Part shown: piece after piece, positions 45,659 through 53,865 of the stretch | How the letters are laid out: the number at the start of each line of letters is the position of its first letter | Position numbering within the stretch: position 1 is the stretch's first letter | Assembly: GCA_030533235.1 (NCBI GenBank) | Contig: JAUNJN010000004.1 | Span: 19,670 to 83,669 of the forward strand | From: Eubacteriales bacterium | Lineage (GTDB): Bacteria > Bacillota > Clostridia > Lachnospirales > Lachnospiraceae | Direction of reading: 5' to 3' | DNA length: 64,000 bases | The notes under the pieces: generated by a model | The model's database searches: none | What the model was told of the DNA's origin: nothing | Seen by the model: the letters and a program-made list of their open reading frames with translations, nothing else | Made by a program: the position numbers and the translations under genes

Positions 45659-46978
45659 TTACTTACTTACAATAAATGCATCATAGATTGCCTTGATTGC
45701 CGTTTCGAAATCGCTGTTTTTGACACCGATAATAATATTCAACTCGGAAGAACCCTGATCAATCATACGAATATTGATGCCCTTTGCGGCAAGTGCTGTA
45801 AACAGCTTGCTTGCAGTACCACTTGCAGACTTCATTCCGCGTCCGACAACGGCAACAAGCGCAAGACCTGACTCGATTTCTACGGAATCCGGTTCAGCCA
45901 AACGATGGATGGCAGACACAACACTTTGCTCCTTGTGGATAAACTCATCTGCATGAACAACAATTGTCATCGTATCGATACCGGACGGCATATGTTCAAA
46001 AGAAATATTATTTTCCTCAAATGCCTGAAGCACCTTACGTCCAAATCCGATTTCAGCGTTCATCATGGCCTTTGTGATAAAGATTGTACAAAAATCCTTT
46101 TTACCTGCAATACCGGTTACAACATAATCCTGCTTCTGACATGTACTTTCAACAATCCATGTACCCTCATCCTCCGGTGCATTAGTGTTACGAATATTAA
46201 TCGGAATACCTGCACGACGGACCGGGAATATTGCATCCTCATGAAGTACGGATGCACCCATATAAGAAAGCTCACGAAGCTCACGATATGTGATGTACTT
46301 AATCGCCTTCGGATTGTCAACAATACGTGGGTCTGCTACAAGGAAACCGGATACATCTGTCCAGTTTTCATAGACGTCTGCCTTGCAGGCTCTTGCAACA
46401 ATCGAACCCGTCACATCAGAACCGCCTCTTGAAAATGTCTTAACCTTGCCATCCTTACCCATACCATAAAATCCCGGGATAACCGCACGGTCGTATTTCT
46501 TAAGTTGCTCTGATAATGTTTTGTTTGTCTTATAATCATTTAAGTTACCTTCTGAATTGAAGAAGATAACATCTGCTGCATCAATAAACTGCACGCCAAG
46601 ATATGCAGCCATAATCTTACCGTTTAAAAATTCACCTCTGGAAGCGGCATAATCAACCAAAGGTTCCTCCTCAAGTGTCTTTTTAATAATTGCAAAATCC
46701 TCATCCAGACTGAAGTCTTTCAGTTCAAGCCCTGTAATAATTTCATCATATCTTGCCTTGATTGCAGCAAGCTCTTCTGTAAGATCCTTTCCTTCCTTTG
46801 CTGTCTCATAAAGATGAAGCAACATATCCGTAACCTTTGTATCCTCAGAAAAACGTTTTCCCGGTGCGGAAGGAACTACATATACACGACTCGCATCGGC
46901 ATTGATAATATTACCTACCTTCTTGAACTGTTCTGCACTGGCAAGTGAACTGCCGCCAAATTTTACAATCTTCTTCAT
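45659..46978 (-). CDS. Aspartate kinase
   Basis: A 439-residue monofunctional aspartokinase. It starts KKIVKFGGSSLASAEQFKKV; the substrate loop FSRGGSDVTGSIVA and the two C-terminal ACT domains (ITKAMMNAEIGFGRK region; LVAVVGRGMKSASGTASKLF) are clear. It phosphorylates aspartate in the first step to lysine, threonine and methionine; ACT domains normally give feedback inhibition. The ATG at 46978 matches the family start though its ribosome site (AAGAGAGA) is weak. It converges on the Lon-like gene with a 15-base gap. Confidence 0.93.
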   Translation of the reverse strand: MKKIVKFGGSSLASAEQFKKVGNIINADASRVYVVPSAPGKRFSEDTKVTDMLLHLYETAKEGKDLTEELAAIKARYDEIITGLELKDFSLDEDFAIIKKTLEEEPLVDYAASRGEFLNGKIMAAYLGVQFIDAADVIFFNSEGNLNDYKTNKTLSEQLKKYDRAVIPGFYGMGKDGKVKTFSRGGSDVTGSIVARACKADVYENWTDVSGFLVADPRIVDNPKAIKYITYRELRELSYMGASVLHEDAIFPVRRAGIPINIRNTNAPEDEGTWIVESTCQKQDYVVTGIAGKKDFCTIFITKAMMNAEIGFGRKVLQAFEENNISFEHMPSGIDTMTIVVHADEFIHKEQSVVSAIHRLAEPDSVEIESGLALVAVVGRGMKSASGTASKLFTALAAKGINIRMIDQGSSELNIIIGVKNSDFETAIKAIYDAFIVSK

Positions 46979-47160
46979 AGTTTTTTCTCTCTTATCCTTC
47001 AAATTTCGTTATTCTGTATAGTTGAGTTATACCCTACTATAATATAATCAATTTCAAAAAAAAGCATCCTTTTTTTTATTTTTCTGAAATTTTGATAATA
47101 TTTGTACGATAAACCGTCTATTCTAAGAAATAAATTGTAAAAATTGAATGATAAAAATGC

Positions 47161-48381
47161 CTAATTTGACCTTTTTACAAGTTCTTTCATTTCTTTGACA
47201 AGCTGCTTATCGGCAACAACCGTTCCATATCGAACCTTTGCATACAAATCTGTGATGTCTCCAATATCCTGACTACGCTCATTTCGAATCTCCGTCTCAA
47301 AATCTCTGACTGATTTGTAAGGAGTGATTTCCACATAATGTTTTTGCTTGTAAATCACACTACGATACAGCTTGCGAATCTTACCTTCCGCAGTTGTCTG
47401 CGCATCCTTTTTCTTTGTCACAGCAATCACATCATTCACATCAATTACATCCGCACGCTCAATTATATCCATCGTATTTTGCTTACGCGTAAGCAACCAT
47501 CTGCCAAACTTTTTCACGACGCGATAAAGCACATAAACAGCAACCAGGACAAGGGTGATTTTAAGCATCATGTCAAGCACATCACCCAGTCTGCTTGACC
47601 CTTGCTCTTTCAACAGCTCCGCCGCATTTGCAGTCACAGAATCATCCGGACTGTCGCTTGTAAATCGATTGATCAATGAGCCGATTACATAAATCATCCC
47701 GTAAAATGTCAATAAGAATGCCGATGCAAGACCTTTCGCGAGCGGAAACGCATCATCCTCAATTCCGAGTACATTCAGGATAAAAACCGATACTGTAAAT
47801 ATAAGCAAAATTCCCATAATAAAGATGGAATTCGTAAACACAAGCCGTTTCATCGGAATACCGGTAATCGACTGTGTCATACCCATATAGGTTTTTAACC
47901 CATCAAGATACACCATGACGATGTAAATGGCAATCATGATAATCGGAATGATATAACAAGTACTCACAAGCGAAGCGATTCCCTTATTATGTGCCAGCAA
48001 CAGCATCGCAAAGATAATCAGCATCGTAAATATCGGTACCCCACCCAAGGCGGGTGCCCCTTCCTTATACTTCGGATGGAGTGCTATCACAAGCAAACTT
48101 ATCGCTACGCACACATATACAATTTTATTGCCAAGTGAATAAGGGCAAAGCAGCATGATACCTGCCATCACAAAATGAACCGCAATTACAACCGGTATTT
48201 TCAGGACAAATGCACGTGTCAAATATGATACAAAAAACATACCAAACAGACCTACTATAAAAGGTACGGTAAGCGTCTCCTCTGTAAAAATTGCAAGAAA
48301 GCTATGTGACAAAAGCACCGCAAACAAAAACTGATACACCAGACGCAACGAAGTACGCAAAAACTCCAGCTTATAATTCAT
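47161..48381 (-). CDS. Multi-pass membrane protein of the MoxR/DUF58 operon
   Basis: A 406-residue protein with about nine to ten membrane helices over residues 15-285 and a soluble C-terminal part of about 110 residues (YRSVIYKQKHYVEITPYKSV) that resembles the DUF4129-type tail of transglutaminase-like partners. It lacks the transglutaminase Cys-His-Asp domain, so it may be a reduced version. The start overlaps the DUF58 gene by 11 bases. Such operons are thought to build or export surface or envelope components; the role here is not known. Confidence 0.72.
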   Translation of the reverse strand: MNYKLEFLRTSLRLVYQFLFAVLLSHSFLAIFTEETLTVPFIVGLFGMFFVSYLTRAFVLKIPVVIAVHFVMAGIMLLCPYSLGNKIVYVCVAISLLVIALHPKYKEGAPALGGVPIFTMLIIFAMLLLAHNKGIASLVSTCYIIPIIMIAIYIVMVYLDGLKTYMGMTQSITGIPMKRLVFTNSIFIMGILLIFTVSVFILNVLGIEDDAFPLAKGLASAFLLTFYGMIYVIGSLINRFTSDSPDDSVTANAAELLKEQGSSRLGDVLDMMLKITLVLVAVYVLYRVVKKFGRWLLTRKQNTMDIIERADVIDVNDVIAVTKKKDAQTTAEGKIRKLYRSVIYKQKHYVEITPYKSVRDFETEIRNERSQDIGDITDLYAKVRYGTVVADKQLVKEMKELVKRSN

Positions 48382-49492
48382 TAAACTTCACCGCCCATCC
48401 ATGGATATAGCTGCGCTCCGCAGACAATCCATCCGTATCAAAATACGGAACTATCATACGTACCGCAACATCACGTTCTACCAAACTATCAAGTTTCTCA
48501 AGCAAATCCTCTTTGTAATAAGGTGAAATTACAATATAAGATACATTTTTTTCGTGCTCTGCAATCGCCTTATCAAGCATGGAAAAAAATGAATCGCCAC
48601 CCGCACTTTTCTCAATCCTTGCAAGACATTTATCAATCGTCACCTTATGCTCCGTTGTTGATCCCGGTTCAACCGTATCGACGATTCCCGACACCTTATC
48701 GATACCGTTTGATGCAAACATCACCGGAATATTATCCTGTAAAAACCGACCGCAGATTTCGCTTACAAGACTGATACTGACCTCCTGAAGCTGAGTCGCT
48801 CCGTAAAGCATATTGGTCTCCATATTAAGAAGCACCTTTATGTATTGATCCGAGCTATATTGATACATGTTAACCATCAGCTCTCCGGTACGCGCCGAAG
48901 CCTTCCAGTTTACCTTTCGCATCGAATCATTGTGACTGTATTCCCGGATTCCGCCAAACATAAACGGATCCTCCAACACGTTTCTTCGTACCGCAAGCTC
49001 TCCCATAAGTGTCATACTTAAATTATCGATTTCCGCACCTTTAATCGGAGCCGGATACACATGCAGACTCGTAACATTTCTCCTGCTGTCCGCAAAAGTT
49101 CCAAGCAAAAAGAAGTCCTTTGCAACAACCTCCATCGCAGGAATTTCAAAATAGCCTCTTTTTTGTACGCGAAACTCAAGCTGTCTTGTAATCTTCTGAT
49201 TTCCCAAAACGCAAAAGACATCATTGCGATGATACAAATCCGATACCGCGGCATTTTTACGATTGAGAAATGTAAAGCTTCGATCAACCGCAAACTTTGC
49301 ATGGAGTACCGGAAGCGGCAGACTTTTTGCATTATTAATTGTCTCAATTAATGCATTTTCATCTCCAACCGAGCACTCTGAAGTACGAAACTCAATCGAA
49401 ACGCCTAAGTTTTTATTCCAATTTTTGCGGTATAACACATTTTGCAGTTTGTAAATTAAAAATGCAATAATAATAGCAGCAAATAAACGCAT
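48371..49492 (-). CDS. DUF58 domain protein
   Basis: A 373-residue protein. An N-terminal membrane helix (RLFAAIIIAFLIYKL) is followed by a beta-rich domain and the DUF58 signature FGGIREYSHNDSMRKVNWKA near residue 180, then a von-Willebrand-A-like fold. The start codon directly abuts the MoxR stop, with GGGAG inside the MoxR coding end, so translation is coupled. DUF58 proteins work with MoxR ATPases in poorly understood envelope assembly. Confidence 0.88.
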   Translation of the reverse strand: MRLFAAIIIAFLIYKLQNVLYRKNWNKNLGVSIEFRTSECSVGDENALIETINNAKSLPLPVLHAKFAVDRSFTFLNRKNAAVSDLYHRNDVFCVLGNQKITRQLEFRVQKRGYFEIPAMEVVAKDFFLLGTFADSRRNVTSLHVYPAPIKGAEIDNLSMTLMGELAVRRNVLEDPFMFGGIREYSHNDSMRKVNWKASARTGELMVNMYQYSSDQYIKVLLNMETNMLYGATQLQEVSISLVSEICGRFLQDNIPVMFASNGIDKVSGIVDTVEPGSTTEHKVTIDKCLARIEKSAGGDSFFSMLDKAIAEHEKNVSYIVISPYYKEDLLEKLDSLVERDVAVRMIVPYFDTDGLSAERSYIHGWAVKFNEL

Positions 49493-50437
49493 TTAATTCT
49501 CCCAATTTTCAACCGGTACTTTTACTGTATCAACAACCTCATTAACGAGTTCATAATTCTTTTTATAATTTGAATTGCCAAGTGTGATAATTCGATGTCC
49601 AAAAATACGTGGTGCAAGCTTTTTAACATCATCCGGCTCGACATAGTTTCTCCCGGACATTGCCGCATATGCCTGTGCGCTTCTTACCATCGCAAGAATA
49701 CCTCTTGTGCTGACACCGGTCTGAATACGACTGTTTTCCCGAAGTGCAAAAACAATATTTACGATGTATTCACGAACTGCCTGATGTACAAATATCTGAC
49801 TGATTTTTCCTTGTGCAGCTACAAGCTCATTCATATCGCACACTGCCTCCAGGGACTCAAGCGGAGACTCTCCGATATAGCGCTCGATAACATCAAGTTC
49901 ATGCTGTTTCGTTGACTTACCCATATCAAGCTTCATTAAGAATCGGTCAAGCTGTGCCTCCGGCAGTGGATATGTCCCGATTGTCTCAAGCGGGTTTTCC
50001 GTCGCAATGACAAGAAACGGCACAGCAAGCTTCATCGTATCACCATCAATTGTTACCTGACGTTCTTCCATCGCCTCAAGCAACGCCGACTGTGTTCGCG
50101 GTGTTGCACGGTTAATCTCATCGGCAAGCAACACATTTGTAAATACAGGTCCTTTTGAAAGAACAAATTCCTGTGACTTCTGATTGTAAATGCTAAGACC
50201 TGTAATATCAGACGGGAGCAAATCCGGTGTAAACTGCACACGCTTAAAATCACCGTTCATACTCTTTGCAAAAGCCTTTGCAAGCATCGTCTTACCTGTT
50301 CCCGGCTGATCCTCAATCAGCACATGTCCCCCTGCAAGAATCGCCGTGAGAATAAAATCCACCGTATCATCAGCTCCTAATATAACCTTTGATACGTTGT
50401 TCCTAAGCTTATCCGCAAGTGTCTTTACTTCTTCCAT
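49493..50437 (-). CDS. MoxR family AAA+ ATPase
   Basis: A 314-residue ATPase. Walker A DQPGTGKTMLAKAFA, Walker B VLLADEINRATPRTQSALL, sensor 1 VIATENPLETIGTYPLPEAQ and the arginine DRFLMK are those of MoxR. The start at 50437 has GGAGG 6 bases upstream; the ATG at 50443 overlaps that site. MoxR ATPases act as chaperones for metal insertion or complex assembly with VWA-type partners, here DUF58. First gene of a three-gene operon. Confidence 0.92.
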   Translation of the reverse strand: MEEVKTLADKLRNNVSKVILGADDTVDFILTAILAGGHVLIEDQPGTGKTMLAKAFAKSMNGDFKRVQFTPDLLPSDITGLSIYNQKSQEFVLSKGPVFTNVLLADEINRATPRTQSALLEAMEERQVTIDGDTMKLAVPFLVIATENPLETIGTYPLPEAQLDRFLMKLDMGKSTKQHELDVIERYIGESPLESLEAVCDMNELVAAQGKISQIFVHQAVREYIVNIVFALRENSRIQTGVSTRGILAMVRSAQAYAAMSGRNYVEPDDVKKLAPRIFGHRIITLGNSNYKKNYELVNEVVDTVKVPVENWEN

Positions 50438-50486
50438 ATTCATCCTCCTCGTTCCCCTTATATAGATTTATTCGCTTCTAATCAAT

Positions 50487-51014
50487 TTATTGGAATTCAA
50501 CAATTTTCCACTCGCCATCTATCATTTCACAGTGAATGCGCACTTCAAAAATAAACAGATAACGTCCAATATATTGTTCCAGCTCCTGCTTACATTCTGC
50601 GACCGTCATTTTAGAGAGTGCATCCAAGTCACAGTTTTCTATAATCCCATTCCAAAACTTTTCCGATTCACACTGCGTATAACACGTTGTAAACACAGCA
50701 ACCTCCGCATCCAGATACGGATCCATAACCTCTATTGTAAATGACTCTAAACATAACTCTTTATATGCAACAACATAGCTTGGATCATCCTCTGCCGCTT
50801 CAAGCCCTGTGTCGCGGAAAAACCACGATCCTTGTTTCCCGTCGCGCAGCTTACAAATACGATCCGCCTCGTCAAAATCACCGCGGTTAATGGCCTGCTG
50901 GTAGTCCGCAATGACCGCCTCGATATTAAGCTCCTCGGGATTTCTTTTCAGACATCCGCATGCGATAAGTACCCATATGGCAAGCGTCATACCAAGTAAT
51001 ATTTTTTTCTTCAT
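50487..51014 (-). CDS. Lipoprotein of unknown function
   Basis: A 175-residue protein starting MKKKILLGMTLAIWVLIACG. The signal peptide ends in lipobox LIAC with Cys19 as the lipidation site. The mature part (AVIADYQQAINRGDFDEADR ... GEWKIVEF) has the form of small DUF4878/NTF2-like lipoproteins, a resemblance only. GGAGG lies 6 bases before the ATG. It stands 49 bases upstream of moxR and might share its transcript. Confidence 0.72.
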   Translation of the reverse strand: MKKKILLGMTLAIWVLIACGCLKRNPEELNIEAVIADYQQAINRGDFDEADRICKLRDGKQGSWFFRDTGLEAAEDDPSYVVAYKELCLESFTIEVMDPYLDAEVAVFTTCYTQCESEKFWNGIIENCDLDALSKMTVAECKQELEQYIGRYLFIFEVRIHCEMIDGEWKIVEFQ

Positions 51015-51131
51015 ATCATGCCTCCAAAACCTTAGAGATTCATTGTAACACATTATTAACTTCTTTTCATTTCTATTTTAGTGAAGCTTTGCATCATTTT
51101 TGCATCATATGTACGACGACTTTCCTATGCA

Positions 51132-51369
51132 GATTAGGGTGTCAAAAGCCTCGTGTTCAATTTTGTCCCGGCAGATTGCACAAATAAAAATGTCTGAATG
51201 ACTTTTTGTGCTATGGAGATGAGACACAAAGAAGTGTGGAAGCCTCTTCTGAACACACTTCTTCGCATCAAGTGGCTCATCGGAATGGTTTGCACAACGG
51301 AATGAAGACATTTTTATTTGTACAATCTGCCGAGGCACTGTATCAATAGGGGCTTTTGACACCCGAATC
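51132..51369. repeat. Long palindromic MITE-like element (copy B)
   Basis: A 238-bp element. The 19-bp ends are inverted repeats with one mismatch (right end GGCTTTTGACACCCGAATC, 51351-51369). Inside, 51170-51195 and 51306-51331 form a second 26-bp inverted repeat with one mismatch, and GAAGTGTG/CACACTTC pair near the centre, so the whole folds into one long hairpin. Its first 50 bases recur in the element at 27080-27160. No transposase is encoded. Short open frames across it show no protein features. Confidence 0.78.
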
Positions 51370-51394
51370 CTATGCAATAAAAAAGCATTGCACG

Positions 51395-51967
51395 CTATGT
51401 GATGTGCAACGCTTCTCCAACCAGCTTCACAGATGTCATATCATGATGCATTGCCTCAAGGATTGTTCCAAACATATCCTTTGTGGCAATTTTCAGACTC
51501 GCTGTATTTATGCATGGATGACATCCGATATACTCACATGCAAGTAAATCCTCATCCACAATTAATCGTACTTTATTTTGCGTATCATTCATGAGTCCAA
51601 GCACACTCACCGAGCCCGGTGTAATATCAAGATATTCCTCCATCTCTTCCCCTGACGCAAAGCTCAGTCTTGCACATCCAAGCTGCGATGATAATTCTTT
51701 TGTTTTGAATACTTTGTCCCCCGGCATCATGAGCAAATAAAAGTCCGTATGCTGTCGGTTACATAGGAACAAATTCTTGCATACCTCAGCTTCCAGCACG
51801 CAATCAATTTCAAGACATGCTTCCATTGTATCTGCGTTTGCGTCCGGGTGATCACAACGATAATATTCAATTTTCAGATCATCTAACAACTTGTAACAAC
51901 GCTGCTCCTTTTCTAATCTGTCCGAATAGTCTTCCGGGGAGCCTTTCTCCAGTATATATTTTGACAT
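51395..51967 (-). CDS. Prolyl-tRNA editing protein ProX (YbaK/EbsC family)
   Basis: A 190-residue protein in the YbaK/ProX fold. The segments YYRCDHPDANADTMEACLEI, CKNLFLCNRQHTDFYLLMMP, GCARLSFASGEEMEEYLDIT and PGSVSVLGLMND match the free-standing editing factors that hydrolyse mischarged Ala-tRNA(Pro). The start at 51967 follows GGGAGAT; the frame stays open upstream into a decayed gene but the family starts near here. It lies 25 bases from the palindromic element downstream. Confidence 0.85.
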   Translation of the reverse strand: MSKYILEKGSPEDYSDRLEKEQRCYKLLDDLKIEYYRCDHPDANADTMEACLEIDCVLEAEVCKNLFLCNRQHTDFYLLMMPGDKVFKTKELSSQLGCARLSFASGEEMEEYLDITPGSVSVLGLMNDTQNKVRLIVDEDLLACEYIGCHPCINTASLKIATKDMFGTILEAMHHDMTSVKLVGEALHIT

Positions 51968-52107
51968 CGTATTATCTCCCATAGATTTATCTCTCATTCT
52001 GTCAATGTTGATCATTCTGTATGATTTCTCCGATTCTTCCCGCAACATTCTCTTTAATTTCAATCGAACAAAGTCCCAAGCTTCCGCAAGACTCGATTTC
52101 ATACTGC

Positions 52108-52206
52108 TTATGATTCGTTCGCACTCCGGCATACTCGGGCCGGTTCTAAGCGCAATCGTATTGCTCCATTTCGAACCGGACTACAATTAATGACCAAGAG
52201 CTTCAT
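52108..52206 (-). pseudogene. Remnant of a flavodoxin-fold NAD(P)H-dependent oxidoreductase
   Basis: The ATG at 52206 has AAGGAG 6 bases upstream and encodes MKLLVINCSPVRNGA, the FMN-phosphate-binding start of flavodoxin-fold reductases. After that the frame turns into arginine-rich sequence and stops at residue 33. In the next frame an open reading stretch (TGPSMPECERIISSMKSS and on) runs on without a stop towards the ProX start, suggesting a frameshift or deletion join. The rest of the reductase is absent. Confidence 0.5.
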
Positions 52207-52275
52207 AAGCGTCTCCTTCCTAATCACATCTTTTTTTTATTATAATCATCAGAATAAAAATATCAATTACTATCT

Positions 52276-52611
52276 TTAATCATTACACGGTGAACCTTCA
52301 ATCACAACCTCTTGCATGGCAACCAAATACATAAGGCCAAACGACATACCATAACAAAGCCCAAGCTTGAGTCTGCTTGATTTTGATTTCCTTCCAAATA
52401 CAGATATTGTTATCCATATTTGCAGATACAGTATTACAAAATACAAACTCGCAACAAGCGGAAACCCAAGCAGTGAGACAAGCCTGCTGTCAAAATCTTC
52501 GACATTGACCTCGGCGCCGGGACTTGGCATAAAAATATGTACAACAATCGCTATCATAGCAGACAATACACTTACTAAAACACCAACAATTATTTTTTTT
52601 ACAGATTTCAT
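52276..52611 (-). CDS. Small membrane protein, possibly truncated
   Basis: A 111-residue protein with three membrane helices (about 7-28, 46-72, 83-101) and the loop SKSSRLKLGLCYGMSFG. It ends abruptly at SPCND just after the third helix, which may mean loss of a C-terminal part. It follows the flavodoxin gene by 22 bases on the same strand. I do not recognise a named family. Confidence 0.55.
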   Translation of the reverse strand: MKSVKKIIVGVLVSVLSAMIAIVVHIFMPSPGAEVNVEDFDSRLVSLLGFPLVASLYFVILYLQIWITISVFGRKSKSSRLKLGLCYGMSFGLMYLVAMQEVVIEGSPCND

Positions 52612-52633
52612 TCTACTTCTTTCCTTTTCAAGT

Positions 52634-53164
52634 CTAACGATACGACTCTATTTCCTCCAAAATCGGTTTCAAATATGCACGATCCGTCCAATCGCATTTT
52701 TCCTCTCCTGCTGCCATAAGTGCCGCTTCCCAAACCTCGTACTCAGACGGATCCTTCTTCGCAACCGCCTTGCGAAGCATCTTGCAGAGATTTCGGTCGA
52801 CAAAAGACATTGCTTCCATATCCCATCCACCTCGACAATAGAAAAACGGAATATCTTTTAGTTCGTCTTTCATGACGCGATTTTTGATAAAGTCAAAGGC
52901 TTTCTTTTCATACGGAGATGCACCATCACAAAAGACTATTATTTTTCTGTCACTTAGCGCATTAAAATTCTTCCTAAGGAAATCCACCCCTGCTACGCCC
53001 TGTGCATAAACGCCGCCACCAAAAACAAGAATATCGTATGGTGATAAATCCGACACCTTAACCTTTGATATTTCCCGACTCTCAAACCCTGTATCTTCGG
53101 ACAACCACTGTGCATATTTTTTTGTAGCACCATATTTTGATTTATATAAAATTATTCCATTCAT
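52634..53164 (-). CDS. Flavodoxin domain protein (HemG-like)
   Basis: A 176-residue flavodoxin-fold protein. The FMN phosphate loop is SKYGATKKYAQWL (9-21), the second FMN contact VFGGGVYAQGVAGVDFLRKN. This is the Flavodoxin_5/protoporphyrinogen-oxidase-like group. The start is 11 bases after the marR stop, so it belongs to the MarR operon and is probably induced with it under oxidative or chemical stress. Confidence 0.85.
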   Translation of the reverse strand: MNGIILYKSKYGATKKYAQWLSEDTGFESREISKVKVSDLSPYDILVFGGGVYAQGVAGVDFLRKNFNALSDRKIIVFCDGASPYEKKAFDFIKNRVMKDELKDIPFFYCRGGWDMEAMSFVDRNLCKMLRKAVAKKDPSEYEVWEAALMAAGEEKCDWTDRAYLKPILEEIESYR

Positions 53165-53175
53165 ACTGTTGCTCC

Positions 53176-53646
53176 TTACATATTCTTAAGATTCTTCTCC
53201 ATTCGGCTAATCACATAAATTGTAGTCATCAGTTGTTCCTGCGTAACCCCTTCATAAAGTCTGGCAAGCCTGTTCTGACTCTCTTCTTCATTCATTTTAC
53301 AGAATTCCATACATTTTTTTGTTGTCTGAACACGCTGTTTTCTCTTATCCTTTTCATCAGAAACAAATTCTACAAAACCAACCTTTTCAAGCTTTAAAAG
53401 AATCTGTTTCACATTCTGATGCGAACTACCCATAATACCTGCAAGTTCATTGAGCGTTGGTGCCTCCTTGCAAAGATTAACACAGATAATCGTAAAAAAC
53501 TGTTTCCAAGTGACTTCCTTAAAAAACGAATCCGCACAGGCTTGAAATCGATTTTCAAATGCACTAAGCAGTCCGGTCAAAAAAGGTTCCGCCGGCATAT
53601 TTCCAAATGAAACATCCTCGTTCTCAATAAGTTCATTGTAATTCAT
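53176..53646 (-). CDS. MarR family transcriptional regulator
   Basis: A 156-residue winged-helix regulator. The recognition region LNELAGIMGSSHQNVKQILL and wing DEKDKRKQRVQTT are typical. AAAGGAG precedes the ATG. Two copies of the palindrome GTAAYATATTAC lie over its promoter (53673-53684 and 53694-53705), so it probably represses itself, the flavodoxin gene and perhaps the divergent MFS exporter. Confidence 0.88.
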   Translation of the reverse strand: MNYNELIENEDVSFGNMPAEPFLTGLLSAFENRFQACADSFFKEVTWKQFFTIICVNLCKEAPTLNELAGIMGSSHQNVKQILLKLEKVGFVEFVSDEKDKRKQRVQTTKKCMEFCKMNEEESQNRLARLYEGVTQEQLMTTIYVISRMEKNLKNM

Positions 53647-53672
53647 ATTGATTGTACTCCTTTATATTTTAT

Positions 53673-53717
53673 GTAACATATTACCAATATTATGTAATAT
53701 ATTACCTTGTATGTCAA
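53673..53717 (-). promoter_or_regulatory. marR promoter with paired palindromic operators
   Basis: Minus strand TTGACA (53712-53717), 17-base spacer and CATAAT (53689-53694). GTAATATATTAC (53694-53705, perfect palindrome) fills the spacer and GTAACATATTAC (53673-53684) covers the start of transcription. The centres are 21 bp apart, two helical turns, so two dimers could bind on one face. Confidence 0.75.
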
Positions 53718-53821
53718 GAAAAAAATGACTATATATCATTTGCATTTTGTTTATGTAAAACATCCATTTACATATTTAGGTATTTTTTAAGTATTATTTA
53801 AGTACTAATTAATAATTTAAA

Positions 53822-53830
53822 TGCTATAAT
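53822..53830 (+). promoter_or_regulatory. Extended -10 promoter of the MFS gene
   Basis: TGCTATAAT gives a TGN-TATAAT extended -10 at 53822-53830, 36 bases before the MFS start; the -35 is weak. An AGAGGAG site follows. Confidence 0.5.
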
Positions 53831-53865
53831 CGCGACATACAAGTAAGATTAAGAGGAGAACACAG

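Noticed and set aside
46979-47160. Lysine riboswitch before aspartate kinase
   Set aside because: The 180 AT-rich bases are too few and lack the conserved multi-helix core; only short weak stems are visible.
51105-51377. A 90-codon minus-strand open frame across the palindromic element
   Set aside because: It reads through the inverted repeats, so its coding look comes from the repeat structure; no ribosome site or family match.
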